A DNA stretch of 10,617 nt from the NCBI GenBank assembly GCA_937967425.1, contig CALBST010000337.1, positions 1-10,617 on the forward strand, written 5' to 3'. The translations under genes were made by a program, and so were the position numbers. The notes beneath the pieces are model-generated. The model saw nothing but the letters and a program-made list of their open reading frames with translations. It was not told where the DNA came from and made no database searches. The stretch is from an uncultured Caulobacteraceae bacterium. GTDB taxonomy: Bacteria; Pseudomonadota; Alphaproteobacteria; Caulobacterales; TH1-2. Of this stretch, positions 1-8,091 are shown piece by piece. Numbering within the stretch: the stretch's first letter is position 1; every line of letters begins with the position of its first letter.

Positions 1-2229
1 TTCTCTGATCAAACCATGGAGAATCTGCGCGCCAACGATCCCAAAAGCGCCGACGAAATCGAAGCTGGCTTCGCGCACTGGGACGATATTGACGTCCACA
101 TCCACGGCGAGACCATCACCTCTTCGGGCCACGGCTTCGTCGGCATCGGCCGCAAGCGCCTGCTGAACATTCTGCAAGGCCGCGCGCGCGAACTTGGCGT
201 GCGGCTCGAATTCAAGATGGAGATCGATCCCTCGCCCGAGCTATTGGCGGCTTACGACCTCGTCCTCGCCTGCGATGGTGCGAACTCGAAACTCCGTAGC
301 GCCGACGCCGCCCACTTCGGCGTCGACATCGACATCCGTCCCAACAAGTACATCTGGCTCGGCGCCAACAAGGCATTCGAAGCTTTCACCTTCGCGTTCG
401 AGAAAACCGAACACGGCTGGATTTGGGCGCACGCCTACAAGTTCGAGGACAACGCCTCGACCTTCATCGTCGAATGCAGCGAAGCGACGTGGCGCAGCTT
501 CGGCTTTGACAAGATGAGTCAGGAAGAAACCTGCCGCGCCGCCGAAAAGCTCTTCGCCAAATATCTTGAGGGCGCGACTCTCGACACCAACGCCAAACAT
601 CTGCGCGGCTCAGCCTGGCTCAACTTCCCGCGCATCGTCTGTGAGACGTGGCACAAGGACAATCTCATCCTGATGGGTGACGCGGCGCACACCGCGCACT
701 TCTCCATCGGCTCAGGCACCAAGCTTGCCATCGAAGATGCAATCAAGCTGGCGCAAGTCCTTCATGGTGGAAAGCCACTCGCGGAGGCGCTGGCCGAGTA
801 TCACGCCGAGCGCCAGATCGAAGTGCTGAAGCTCCAGAACGCTGCGCGCAACTCGACGGAGTGGTTCGAGAACATTGATCGCTACGCCAATCTCGAACCG
901 CTGCAATTCACCTATTCCCTGCTCACCCGCAGCCAGCGCGTTAGCCACGAGAACCTGCGCGTCCGCGACAGGAACTTCTTGCACCGTGTCGAACATTGGT
1001 TCTGGACCGCCGGCGCCCCCGCCGGCACTTTAGAGCCAAACGCCTTCGTCGCCGGCACACGATCCAACCGAAATGCCGGCGAGGGCGCCGGCGCTCCAGG
1101 CGTGTTGCCCCCCATGTTCGCGCCGCTAAAGTTGCGCGAGCTAACCATCGCCAACCGCGTCGTCGTCAGCCCGATGTGCATGTACTCGGCGAACGATGGC
1201 GAAGTGAACGACTTCCACCTCGTCCATTACGGCGCCCGCGCCAGCGGCGGCGCCGGGCTTATCTTCACCGAAATGACCGATGTCTCAGCCGATGCCCGCA
1301 TCACCCCAGGCTGCGCCGGCATGTACGATGCGAAGCACGTCGCCGCCTGGAAGCGCATCGTCGATTACGTCCACGCCAACAGCAACGCCAAGTTTGCTCT
1401 CCAACTTGCCCACGCCGGCCGCAAAGGCTCAACGCGCACGCCTTGGAGCGAAGATCCAAGCGACAAGCGCGACTACACCGATCAGCCGCTCGAATCCGGC
1501 AATTGGGAGATCATTGCGCCCTCGCCGCTCCCCTGGTCCGAAGCGAACGCCACACCGCGCGAAATGACGCGCGCTGACATGAATCGCGTCAAAGCCGACT
1601 TCGTCCGCGCCACGTTGATGGGGGAAGACGCCGGTTTCGACATGCTCGAACTTCATTGCGGCCACGGCTATCTACTCTCGTCTTTCCTCACGCCGATCAG
1701 CAACCAGCGCGCAGATGAGTACGGCGGCAGCATCGAAAACCGCCTCCGCTTTCCACTCGAAGTGTTCGAGGCGATGCGCGCGGCATGGCCGAAGCACAAG
1801 CCAATGAGCGTCCGCATCTCCGCCACCGATTGGCACGATGATGGCCTCACCGCGGAGGACTCCATCGCAATCGCCGAAGCGTTCGCAGAAGCCGGCGCCG
1901 ATCTCATCGATGTCTCCGCCGGCCAAACCACGCCGCTCGCAAAGCCAGTCTATGGCCGCATGTTCCAAGCGCCGTTCAGCGACCGCATTCGCAACGAAGC
2001 GCGCGTCAAGACGATGGCGGTCGGCAACATCTTCGAGCCGGATCACGTCAATTCCATCCTGGCTGCTGGCCGCGCCGATCTCTGCGCGCTGGCACGGCCG
2101 CACCTGATGGATCCGAATTGGTCGCTCCGCGCCGCCGCTGAACTCGGCTACGCCAAACTTGCACCGCCCAAACAATATCGCACCGGCTACGCGCAGATGC
2201 AGCGCATGCTTTCACGCAAGGACACCTAA
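1..2229 (+). CDS. Fused FAD monooxygenase / Old Yellow Enzyme, 5'-truncated (2-aminobenzoyl-CoA monooxygenase/reductase or salicylyl-CoA 5-hydroxylase family)
   Basis: The frame is open from base 1. The residues before the first in-window ATG (base 16) read FSDQT and continue into MENLR, a conserved internal stretch of this family, so the true start with the GxGxxG FAD motif lies about 45 codons upstream. Numbering from base 1 (742 codons): residues 1 to about 330 are a class A flavin monooxygenase with [15 protein letters not shown] and the GD motif at G226-D227 ([16 protein letters not shown]). Residues 369 to about 735 are a YqjM-type Old Yellow Enzyme with SPMCMYS (C393, Y395), [10 protein letters not shown] (H471) and the substrate-binding pair H552/H555. 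In the characterised Azoarcus enzyme the two domains hydroxylate and then reduce 2-aminobenzoyl-CoA to a non-aromatic 5-oxo product; salicylyl-CoA hydroxylases are close relatives, so the substrate is inferred. The interdomain linker (about 335-367) is encoded by a palindromic repeat. The stop overlaps the next start (TAATG). Confidence 0.9.
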   Translation, partial: FSDQTMENLRANDPKSADEIEAGFAHWDDIDVHIHGETITSSGHGFVGIGRKRLLNILQGRARELGVRLEFKMEIDPSPELLAAYDLVLACDGANSKLRSADAAHFGVDIDIRPNKYIWLGANKAFEAFTFAFEKTEHGWIWAHAYKFEDNASTFIVECSEATWRSFGFDKMSQEETCRAAEKLFAKYLEGATLDTNAKHLRGSAWLNFPRIVCETWHKDNLILMGDAAHTAHFSIGSGTKLAIEDAIKLAQVLHGGKPLAEALAEYHAERQIEVLKLQNAARNSTEWFENIDRYANLEPLQFTYSLLTRSQRVSHENLRVRDRNFLHRVEHWFWTAGAPAGTLEPNAFVAGTRSNRNAGEGAGAPGVLPPMFAPLKLRELTIANRVVVSPMCMYSANDGEVNDFHLVHYGARASGGAGLIFTEMTDVSADARITPGCAGMYDAKHVAAWKRIVDYVHANSNAKFALQLAHAGRKGSTRTPWSEDPSDKRDYTDQPLESGNWEIIAPSPLPWSEANATPREMTRADMNRVKADFVRATLMGEDAGFDMLELHCGHGYLLSSFLTPISNQRADEYGGSIENRLRFPLEVFEAMRAAWPKHKPMSVRISATDWHDDGLTAEDSIAIAEAFAEAGADLIDVSAGQTTPLAKPVYGRMFQAPFSDRIRNEARVKTMAVGNIFEPDHVNSILAAGRADLCALARPHLMDPNWSLRAAAELGYAKLAPPKQYRTGYAQMQRMLSRKDT
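1002..1099. repeat. Palindromic repeat element inside the coding sequence (interdomain linker of the fused flavoenzyme)
   Basis: The left arm (1002-1027, beginning CTGGACCGCCGGCG) and right arm (1074-1099, ending GCGCTCCAG) are inverted repeats pairing at 24 of 26 positions around a 46-base centre. The same arms recur at 7936-7961 and 8005-8030 between genes, with one or two changes per arm. The element is read in frame as linker residues W335 to about G367 (starting WTAGAPAG and ending AGEGAGAPG), rich in Ala, Gly and Pro, exactly between the monooxygenase and Old Yellow Enzyme domains. From memory of related fused proteins, this linker is usually much shorter, which suggests an in-frame insertion. 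Confidence 0.85.
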
Positions 2230-2978
2230 TGGCTCACCACGTTTTCATCACCGGCGGCGGCACCGGCATCGGCCTCGCCACAGCGCGCGCCCTTGCGCCG
2301 ACCGGCGCACGCTTCACACTCGTCGGCCGCGACGGCGCACGCGCGCAAAGCGCCGCCGAAGAATTCGAGAACGCCCAAGGGCTCTCCTGCGACGTGGCGA
2401 ACGAAGACTCCGTCGCCGCCGCGTTCGCAGCCGCCCGAGACCGCTACGGCCCGATCGACATCTTGATCAACAATGCCGGCATCACGCCATCGGCGCCGCT
2501 CGACCGCATGGATCTCTCGATGTGGAATCAGTGCCTCGCGATCAATCTCACCGGCGCCTTCCTCTGCGCACGCGCCGCGATCACCGACATGTACGCCAAC
2601 AAATGGGGCCGCATCGTCAACGTCGCCTCCATCGCCGGCTTGCAAGGCGCCGCCTACATCAGCGCCTATTGCGCCTCGAAACACGGCATGATCGGCATGA
2701 CGCGCGCGCTCGCAAAGGAAGCGGCTAAGAAAGGCGTCACCGTCAACGCCATCTGCCCCGGCTACGTCGAAACCGACATCGTCACCCGCGCGGCAGAGAA
2801 TATCGCGAGCAAGACCAGGCTCAGCGAAGAAGAAGCCAAAGCCTCGCTCTACGCGAAGAACCCGCAAGGCCGCCTCATCACCGCCGACGAAGTCGCCAGC
2901 GCCATCGCCTGGCTCTGCAGCGACGGCGCGGCCGCAACGAACGGCGCGGCGATTCCGATGAGTGGCGGCGAAGTATGA
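2229..2978 (+). CDS. Short-chain dehydrogenase/reductase (probable 3-hydroxyacyl-CoA dehydrogenase role)
   Basis: A 249-aa classical SDR with a complete Rossmann fold and catalytic set: cofactor motif TGGGTGIG (T8-G15), NNAG at N81-G84, catalytic Ser134 in NVASIAG, and Tyr147/Lys151 in YCASK, followed by NAICPGYVETDI. Family length is about 250 aa, so it is full length. No acidic residue typical of strict NAD specificity could be assigned with certainty, so the cofactor is left open. The ATG at 2229 shares its A with the TAA of the upstream flavoenzyme, implying translational coupling. In a cluster with a ring-attacking CoA monooxygenase, crotonase and acyl-CoA dehydrogenase, the likely job is oxidation of a hydroxyl formed on the ring or after hydration. 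This is an inference from context; SDR sequence alone does not give the substrate. Confidence 0.9.
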   Translation: MAHHVFITGGGTGIGLATARALAPTGARFTLVGRDGARAQSAAEEFENAQGLSCDVANEDSVAAAFAAARDRYGPIDILINNAGITPSAPLDRMDLSMWNQCLAINLTGAFLCARAAITDMYANKWGRIVNVASIAGLQGAAYISAYCASKHGMIGMTRALAKEAAKKGVTVNAICPGYVETDIVTRAAENIASKTRLSEEEAKASLYAKNPQGRLITADEVASAIAWLCSDGAAATNGAAIPMSGGEV

Positions 2979-2993
2979 TGCGATGCTTGAACG

Positions 2994-3117
2994 CCATCCT
3001 TCCCCCTCGCGGGGAAGGTGTCGCGCGGAGCGCGACGGATGGGGGCGCGAGCTCGGAAGCGTCGAAGCAGCACCGCCGTTACCGCCACCCCCAACCCCGC
3101 CCCGCAGGTGGGCGGGG
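2994..3117. repeat. Composite intergenic palindromic repeat (three hairpins) between the SDR gene and marR
   Basis: This fills most of the 148-base gap after the SDR gene. Hairpin 1: CCTTCCCC (2998-3005) pairs with GGGGAAGG (3011-3018) over a 5-base loop. Hairpin 2: TCGCGC (3021-3026) pairs with GCGCGA (3030-3035) over GGA. CCATCC (2994-2999) and GGATGG (3037-3042) partly frame both. Hairpin 3: CCCCGCCC (3095-3102) pairs with GGGCGGGG (3110-3117) over a 7-base loop. The style matches short palindromic repeats commonly seen between genes in alphaproteobacterial genomes. No T-tract follows any stem on the plus strand, so a classical terminator is not supported, and no convincing sigma-70 promoter is seen in the gap. 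Confidence 0.75.
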
Positions 3118-3119
3118 AG
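3114..3119 (+). promoter_or_regulatory. marR ribosome-binding site overlapping a repeat hairpin
   Basis: GGGGAG at 3114-3119 lies 7 bases before the ATG at 3127 and sets that start. Its first four G residues (3114-3117) belong to the 3' arm of the GGGCGGGG stem (3110-3117), so folding of the repeat in mRNA would hide part of the ribosome-binding site. Confidence 0.55.
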
Positions 3120-3126
3120 TCGCACA

Positions 3127-3585
3127 ATGAGCGACGCTCGCGACACCGTTCGCCTCTCGCTCAGGCTGCTCACAACGAGTCGCCTCATCGAACGCGAGGT
3201 CGATGCGCTCATGCGCGCCAAGTTTGACTCAACCATCGCCCGCTTCGATTTCCTCTCCGCGCTCGACCGCCACGGCGCACTGACGCTCGGCGAAGTCTCG
3301 CAGTATCTGCTCGTCTCGAACAGCAACGTCACGCAATTGCGAACGCGCTTGAGCGCTGATGGCCTTATCGAAGTCGAAGCCGACGAAAACGACCGCCGCA
3401 TCCAGCGCGTGCGGTTGACGCGTCAGGGCGAAAGCGTATTCAAGCACATGGCCAAAGCGCACGCGGCATGCGTGGACGCGCTATTGCGCGATCTCACACA
3501 AGCCGACAAAAACGCGCTGTCGCGGCTCCTCGACGCTGCCAAAGCATCGTTGCGCCGCAAGCTGACGAAGGGAGCGGCGCCGTGA
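3127..3585 (+). CDS. MarR-family transcriptional regulator
   Basis: A 152-aa protein starting at ATG 3127 ([10 protein letters not shown]). This start is chosen because GGGGAG precedes it by 7 bases, while extension upstream would run through the palindromic repeat into the SDR gene. It has the MarR layout: an N-terminal helical dimerisation part, a winged helix-turn-helix from about residue 40 ([20 protein letters not shown], then recognition-helix region [12 protein letters not shown]), the wing with [13 protein letters not shown], and a C-terminal dimerisation helix. MarR proteins of aromatic CoA clusters usually repress their operon and release DNA on binding the CoA thioester. That role is inferred here, with the ligase product as the likely ligand. 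Unusually, it sits in the same orientation in the middle of the operon. Its TGA overlaps the GTG of the next gene. Confidence 0.88.
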   Translation: MSDARDTVRLSLRLLTTSRLIEREVDALMRAKFDSTIARFDFLSALDRHGALTLGEVSQYLLVSNSNVTQLRTRLSADGLIEVEADENDRRIQRVRLTRQGESVFKHMAKAHAACVDALLRDLTQADKNALSRLLDAAKASLRRKLTKGAAP

Positions 3586-4400
3586 TCAACGATGCCTGGA
3601 AGAGCGCCGACTACAGGGCAGAACATTTCTTGTGGTCCGTCAGCGATCGCGTCGCGACCATCACGCTAAATCGCCCCGAGCGCAAAAATCCGTTGACGTT
3701 CGACAGCTATGCGGAACTCCGCGACCTCTTTCGCCGCCTCTCTTACGCCGAAGACTGCCGCGCGGTCGTGGTCACCGGCGCGGGCGGCAATTTTTGCTCC
3801 GGCGGCGACGTGCATGACATCATCGCCCCGCTCACGAAAATGACGATGCCCGAGCTTATGCGCTTCACGCGCATGACTGGCGATCTCGTCAAAGCCATGC
3901 GCGCTTGCCCGCAGCCGATCGTCGCCGCTGTTGAAGGCGTCTGCGCCGGCGCAGGCGCGATCGTGGCGATGGCGAGCGACATTCGCTACGCCTCCGCCAA
4001 CGCCAAGACCGCGTTCCTCTTCACCCGCGTCGGCCTCGCCGGTTGCGACATGGGCGCGTGCGCGATCCTGCCGCGCATCATCGGCCACGGCCGCGCCAGC
4101 GAACTGCTCTACACCGGCCGCTCAATGAGCGCTGAAGAAGGCGAACGCTGGGGCTTCTTCAACAAGCTCACCGAAACGCCACTCGCCGACGCACAAGCCT
4201 TCGCGCACTCACTCGCCACCGGCCCCGCCTTCGCCCATTCCATGACCAAGAACCAGCTCAACATGGAATGGAACATGAGCCTCGATCAGGCGCTTGAAGC
4301 CGAGGCGCAGGCGCAAGCCATCTGTATGCAGACGAAGGACTTCGAACGCGCTTACGTCGCCTTCGCGTCTAAACAGAAGCCCGTGTTCGAGGGCGATTGA
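3582..4400 (+). CDS. Enoyl-CoA hydratase/isomerase (crotonase) family protein with non-canonical active site
   Basis: A 272-aa crotonase-fold protein. GTG 3582 is chosen as start: GAAGGGAG (3567-3574) lies 7 bases before it, it overlaps the marR stop as GTGA, and the frame upstream lies inside marR. Family marks are [15 protein letters not shown], the oxyanion region [42 protein letters not shown] and [12 protein letters not shown]. Both glutamates of classical enoyl-CoA hydratase are missing by my alignment: the first (E144 of the rat enzyme) is I127, the second (E164) is R149. One acidic residue, D156 in AGCDMGA, aligns with the Asp used by isomerase- and dehalogenase-type members. A ring-specific hydratase, isomerase or C-C hydrolase is therefore as likely as a plain hydratase. 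It is coupled to the next gene by TGATG. Confidence 0.87.
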   Translation: MINDAWKSADYRAEHFLWSVSDRVATITLNRPERKNPLTFDSYAELRDLFRRLSYAEDCRAVVVTGAGGNFCSGGDVHDIIAPLTKMTMPELMRFTRMTGDLVKAMRACPQPIVAAVEGVCAGAGAIVAMASDIRYASANAKTAFLFTRVGLAGCDMGACAILPRIIGHGRASELLYTGRSMSAEEGERWGFFNKLTETPLADAQAFAHSLATGPAFAHSMTKNQLNMEWNMSLDQALEAEAQAQAICMQTKDFERAYVAFASKQKPVFEGD

Positions 4401-5560
4401 TGGCGGATAAAAGCTATCTCCACTGGCCCTTCTTCGAAGCGCGCCATCGCGATCTCGCCGCCGAACTCGATGCATGGCTCGATGAGACGCCCTTCCCGCA
4501 TCACATCAACGAAGACAAAGTCGACGCGGCCTGCGCCGAGTTTCTCGCGGAGATGGTCGAAGCCGGCTTCGTCAAACACGCGGTGCGACGTGGCAAGGAG
4601 GCGCTCGACGTCCGCAACCTCTGCCTCATCCGGGAACATTTCGCGCGTCACTCCGGCTTGCTCGATTTCGTCTTCGCCATGCAGGGCTTGGGCTCAGGCC
4701 CAATCTCACTGTTCGGCTCCGAACTCCAGCGCGCGCACTATCTCGGCGATGTCGCCGCAGGCGAACGCGTCGCTGCCTTCGCGCTGTCCGAACCAGAAGC
4801 AGGCTCCGACGCTGCATCGCTGACGCTCACAGCGAGTCTCGACGGCGATCACTACGTCCTCAACGGCGAGAAGACGTGGATCTCAAACGGCGGCATCGCC
4901 AGCTTCTACGTCGTCTTCGCCCGCACCGGCGAAGCGCCGGGCGCTAAAGGCGTCAGCGCGATCATCGTTGACGCCGACACACCTGGCCTCAGCGTCGCTG
5001 AACGCATTCCGCTTATCGCCGCGCACCCGCTTGCGCGCCTCAACTTCGAGAACGTCCGCGTCCCGCGCGACAATCTCATCGGCAAGCCGGGCGAAGGCTT
5101 CAAGATCGCGATGGCGACACTCGACGTTTTCCGCTCCACCGTTGGCGCAGCCGCGCTCGGCATGGCGCGCCGCGCGCTCGATGAGACGCTAAAGCGCGCC
5201 AAGACGCGTCAGATCAACGGCGCGCCGATGGCGGAGCTGCAAATGGTGCAAGCCATTATCGCTGATATGGCGCTCAAGATCGACGCCGCCGCCCTCCTCA
5301 TCTACCGCGCCGCCTGGACGAAAGATTCCGGCGCGGCCCGCGTCACCCGTGAAGCCGCCATGGCGAAACTCTACGCCACCGACACCGCGCAGGAGGTGAT
5401 CGACGCTGCGGTGCAGCTCCACGGTGGCTGGGGCGTCGTGCACGGCCACCCGATCGAATGCCTCTACCGCGATATCCGTGCGCTGCGCATCTACGAGGGC
5501 GCCTCGGAAGTTCAGAAAGTCATCATCGCCCGCCAAACGCTTGCGGAGGCGCGGCAATGA
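4400..5560 (+). CDS. Acyl-CoA dehydrogenase family protein
   Basis: A 386-aa FAD-dependent acyl-CoA dehydrogenase, normal length for the family. ATG 4400 overlaps the crotonase stop (TGATG); the TTG just before it at 4397 would add one residue and is less likely. Domains in order: an N-terminal helical domain, a beta domain with the [17 protein letters not shown]/substrate signature, [10 protein letters not shown] and [13 protein letters not shown], and a C-terminal helical domain with QLHGGWGVV and [11 protein letters not shown]366 in YEGASE is at the usual catalytic-base position of short/medium-chain members. It would oxidise a cyclic or ring-opened acyl-CoA to the 2,3-enoyl-CoA, passing electrons to electron-transfer flavoprotein. 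The exact substrate is inferred from its place between the crotonase and the aryl-CoA ligase. The stop overlaps the ligase start (ATGA). Confidence 0.92.
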   Translation: MADKSYLHWPFFEARHRDLAAELDAWLDETPFPHHINEDKVDAACAEFLAEMVEAGFVKHAVRRGKEALDVRNLCLIREHFARHSGLLDFVFAMQGLGSGPISLFGSELQRAHYLGDVAAGERVAAFALSEPEAGSDAASLTLTASLDGDHYVLNGEKTWISNGGIASFYVVFARTGEAPGAKGVSAIIVDADTPGLSVAERIPLIAAHPLARLNFENVRVPRDNLIGKPGEGFKIAMATLDVFRSTVGAAALGMARRALDETLKRAKTRQINGAPMAELQMVQAIIADMALKIDAAALLIYRAAWTKDSGAARVTREAAMAKLYATDTAQEVIDAAVQLHGGWGVVHGHPIECLYRDIRALRIYEGASEVQKVIIARQTLAEARQ

Positions 5561-7134
5561 GCGCGCACGTCGACACCTTCGTCCGCGACAATCTCCCGCC
5601 GCGCGATCAGTGGGCGGAAATGAAGTTCACGCTGCCGGAGTTGCAATTTCCCGCGCAATACAACGCGAGCACCATGCTCGACGCCGCGATCGCCAACGGC
5701 CACGGCGCGCGAAACGCCGTGCTGCTGTCATCGGAGGCGCTCACCTACGGCGCGCTACTTCAAGAAGCCGCCCGCATCGCGCACGTCCTGACGCACGACT
5801 TTGGCCTCGTTCCAGGCAACCGCGTCCTCATCCATGCATCCAATACTCGGTTGTCCCTGCCAGTGTGGTGGGGTGTTTTCCGCGCGGGCGGCGTCGCTGT
5901 CGGCGCCATGCCGATGTTGCGCGCACACGAACTCGCCGTGATCCTCAACAAGGCGCAGATCACACACGCCATCGTCGACACCCACCGCGCAGCGGAACTC
6001 GAAGCCGCGCGCCCGATGGCGCCGGTCCTAAAGCACATCGTCATGACTGACGACCTCACGCAACGAATGGCGACAGCACCGAGCAACGGCCCCGCCGTCG
6101 CCACCGCCGCCGACGATCCCGCACTCATCGCCTTCACTTCCGGCACCACCGGCACGCCAAAGGGCTGCGTCCACTTTCATCGCGACGTCGCCGCGATGGC
6201 AGAGACCGTTTGCCGTTACATTATTCAACCCAAACCGACAGATGTGTTCATCGGCACGCCGCCATTCGCGTTCACGTTCGGTCTCGGCGCCGGCATGGTC
6301 TTCCCCGCCAGCGCAGGTGCTGCAACAGCGATCTGCGAAAAACCCGGCTTCGATGTGCTCGCCGATACGATCGCACAGCACAAAGCCACCACACTGTTCA
6401 CCTCGCCCACCGGCTATCGCGCGCTGATGAAGCAAGATCTCAGCAAGCTCGCTTCACTCCACACTTGCGTCTCCGCCGGCGAGCACCTGCCGCGCGCGAC
6501 GTCGGACCAATGGTTCGAGCGCACCGGCATCCGCATCATCGACGGCATCGGCTCGACCGAGATGATTCACATCTTCGTCTCCGCCCGCGGCAACGACATC
6601 CGCCCCGGCTCAACCGGCAAAGCAGTGCCCGGCTACGAAGCGACGCTCCTCAACGAGAACGATGAACCGTTCGACGGCGAAGGCGAAGGCCGCCTCGCGA
6701 TCAAAGGCCCGACCGGCTGCCGCTACCTCGCCGACGAGCGCCAGAAGAACTACGTCGCCAATGGCTGGAACGTCACCGGCGACATTTATCGCCGCGACGC
6801 CGATGGCTATTTCTGGTACGTCTCCCGCGCCGACGACATGATCATCTCTTCCGGCTACAATATCGGCGCACCGGAGGTAGAAAACGCGCTTCTCACCCAT
6901 GAGGCTGTCGCTGAATGCGCCGTCGTCGGCGTTCCGGATGACGAGCGCGGCCAGATCGTCAAAGCGTTCGTGGTTCTCAATCCCAACACGAAGGTCACCG
7001 AACGCGCGCTACAGGATCATGTGAAAGCGACGATCGCGCCGTACAAATATCCGCGCGCCATTGAGTTTGTCACCGAACTCCCCAAGACCAACACCGGCAA
7101 ACTCCAACGCTTCAAGCTGCGCGAACCCAAATGA
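5557..7134 (+). CDS. Benzoate-CoA ligase family protein (probable 2-aminobenzoate/aryl-CoA ligase)
   Basis: A 525-aa AMP-forming aryl/acyl-CoA ligase. The start ATG 5557 is preceded by GGAGG (5545-5549) at 7 bases and overlaps the dehydrogenase stop as ATGA. All core motifs of the adenylate-forming superfamily are present: phosphate loop [10 protein letters not shown] (194-203), GIGSTE ending at E335, D409 in TGDIYRRD, R424 in SRADDMI, then [12 protein letters not shown], and the catalytic lysine K515 in [10 protein letters not shown]. It activates a carboxylate as an acyl-adenylate and transfers it to CoA, the entry step of a CoA-dependent aromatic pathway. The benzoate-CoA-ligase-like shape and the fused monooxygenase in the same operon point to 2-aminobenzoate as substrate; salicylate or another 2-substituted benzoate cannot be excluded by reading. 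The stop overlaps the thioesterase start (ATGA). Confidence 0.9.
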   Translation: MSAHVDTFVRDNLPPRDQWAEMKFTLPELQFPAQYNASTMLDAAIANGHGARNAVLLSSEALTYGALLQEAARIAHVLTHDFGLVPGNRVLIHASNTRLSLPVWWGVFRAGGVAVGAMPMLRAHELAVILNKAQITHAIVDTHRAAELEAARPMAPVLKHIVMTDDLTQRMATAPSNGPAVATAADDPALIAFTSGTTGTPKGCVHFHRDVAAMAETVCRYIIQPKPTDVFIGTPPFAFTFGLGAGMVFPASAGAATAICEKPGFDVLADTIAQHKATTLFTSPTGYRALMKQDLSKLASLHTCVSAGEHLPRATSDQWFERTGIRIIDGIGSTEMIHIFVSARGNDIRPGSTGKAVPGYEATLLNENDEPFDGEGEGRLAIKGPTGCRYLADERQKNYVANGWNVTGDIYRRDADGYFWYVSRADDMIISSGYNIGAPEVENALLTHEAVAECAVVGVPDDERGQIVKAFVVLNPNTKVTERALQDHVKATIAPYKYPRAIEFVTELPKTNTGKLQRFKLREPK

Positions 7135-7544
7135 AATTCACCCGCGACCTCATCGTCCGCTTCGAGCATTGCGACGCAGCCGGTATCATTTTTTATCCGC
7201 GCTTCTTCGGTCTCGTGAATGAAACCGTTGAGGACTGGTTCGCCAGCCTCGGCCACTCGTTCAAGTCGCTGCACGTGGACGCCCGCAAAGGCGTCCCAAC
7301 GGTGCGGTTCGAGTGCGAGTTTGTCGGCCCCGTCCGCATCGGCGACATGCTACGTCAGCAGCTGGGCGTCGATTCGATCGGCAGCAGCTCGCTCAATCTA
7401 AAGCACATCGCTTCGATCGGCGACCGCACGGTGGCGCGCTTCGATCAAACCATCGTCTTCACCGATCTCGCATCTATGAGCGCGCAACCCTGGCCGGCCG
7501 AACTCCGCAAGGCCATCACCGATTTTGCGAAGCTAGACTCATGA
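7131..7544 (+). CDS. Hotdog-fold acyl-CoA thioesterase (4-hydroxybenzoyl-CoA thioesterase type)
   Basis: A 137-aa single hotdog domain. The N-terminal motif RFEHCDAAGIIFYPRFF, with D15 at the catalytic Asp position, followed by a helix reading VNETVEDWF, is typical of the 4HBT type of Pseudomonas, where that Asp attacks the thioester. It would hydrolyse an aryl- or ring-derived CoA thioester, either to release a dead-end intermediate and recycle CoA or, if the route were the salicylyl-CoA one, to free gentisate from gentisyl-CoA. Context does not decide between these. The gene overlaps its neighbours by ATGA on both sides (7131-7134 and 7541-7544), so expression is strongly coupled to the ligase and to the RidA-like gene. 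Confidence 0.88.
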   Translation: MKFTRDLIVRFEHCDAAGIIFYPRFFGLVNETVEDWFASLGHSFKSLHVDARKGVPTVRFECEFVGPVRIGDMLRQQLGVDSIGSSSLNLKHIASIGDRTVARFDQTIVFTDLASMSAQPWPAELRKAITDFAKLDS

Positions 7545-7933
7545 GAACCCTGCTCCCCGAGGGCTGGCCACGCCCGAAAGGCTATTCAAACGGCATCGAA
7601 GCCGAGGGCCGCATCGTCTTCGTCGCCGGCCAAATCGGCTGGACGCCCGAGGGCAAGTTCGAAGCGACGACACTCGCTGCGCAGTTCGCACAAACGCTCG
7701 ACAACACCCTCGCCGTGCTGCGCGAAGCGAACGCCGGCCCCGAGCACGTCGCTCGCATGACCTGGTACATCACCGACAAGCGCGCCTACTTGGCTTCGCT
7801 CGCGGAAATCGGCGCTGCCTGGCGCGAAAAGATGGGGCGGAACTATCCGGCCATGGCCGTCGTCGAGGTAAAAGCGCTGATCGAGGACGCCGCGCTCATC
7901 GAAATCGAAACAACTGCGGTTGTTCCAACCTAA
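7541..7933 (+). CDS. RidA/YjgF-family protein lacking the canonical arginine
   Basis: A 130-aa Rid-family protein. ATG 7541 overlaps the thioesterase stop (ATGA), which decides the start, since a longer frame upstream would lie inside the thioesterase gene. Visible family features are the FVAGQIGW strand, the helix AAQFAQTLDNTLAVL, and the C-terminal NYPAMAVVEVKAL with IEDAALIEIETTA. In E. coli RidA, Arg105 after VEVA binds the carboxylate of 2-aminoacrylate. Here the matching residue is A112, preceded by K111, so standard imine deaminase activity on 2-aminoacrylate is doubtful and an operon-specific Rid subfamily is likely. The proposed product of 2-aminobenzoyl-CoA monooxygenase/reductase carries an enamine, so hydrolytic deamination of that ring intermediate is an attractive but unproven role. 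It is the last gene of the first operon. Confidence 0.88.
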   Translation: MRTLLPEGWPRPKGYSNGIEAEGRIVFVAGQIGWTPEGKFEATTLAAQFAQTLDNTLAVLREANAGPEHVARMTWYITDKRAYLASLAEIGAAWREKMGRNYPAMAVVEVKALIEDAALIEIETTAVVPT

Positions 7934-7934
7934 G

Positions 7935-8031
7935 TCTGGACCGCCGGCGCCCTCGCCGGCATCAGGCCGGTCCAACAAACGCCGGCGCCAGCAGTCGACC
8001 GCCGTGCCGGCGAGGGCGCCGGCGGTCCAGA
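7935..8031. repeat. Intergenic palindromic repeat, perfect 27-bp arms
   Basis: The element begins one base after the RidA stop. The left arm (7935-7961, starting TCTGGACCGCCGG) and right arm (8005-8031, ending GGCGGTCCAGA) are perfect inverted repeats of 27 bases around a 43-base centre. The arms match those of the element inside the fused flavoenzyme gene (1002-1099), while the centres match poorly. As RNA it would form a very stable hairpin at the operon end, but no T-tract follows, so it is better described as a repeat that may stabilise or separate transcripts than as an intrinsic terminator. Confidence 0.9.
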
Positions 8032-8091
8032 ATAGTATCGGCGCCTCTCGCGTCATTCGCAGGCAGTGATACAAGACCGGCAGGAGCACAC

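Noticed and set aside
16..18. ATG 16 as the true start of the fused flavoenzyme
   Set aside because: The frame is open to base 1 with family residues FSDQT before it, and the FAD-binding GxGxxG motif would be missing.
2994..3117. CRISPR array or Rho-independent terminator
   Set aside because: There are inverted stems but no regularly spaced direct repeats, and no T-tract follows any stem.
2962..3126. Upstream extension of the MarR frame
   Set aside because: It would translate the end of the SDR gene out of frame and then the palindromic repeat; ATG 3127 has a Shine-Dalgarno sequence and the normal MarR length.
2226..3401. Long minus-strand open frame (391 codons) antisense to the SDR gene and marR
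   Set aside because: It spans two well-recognised plus-strand genes and the palindromic repeat, shows no family motif, and has the Arg/Ala/Gly-rich composition of a shadow frame in high-GC DNA.
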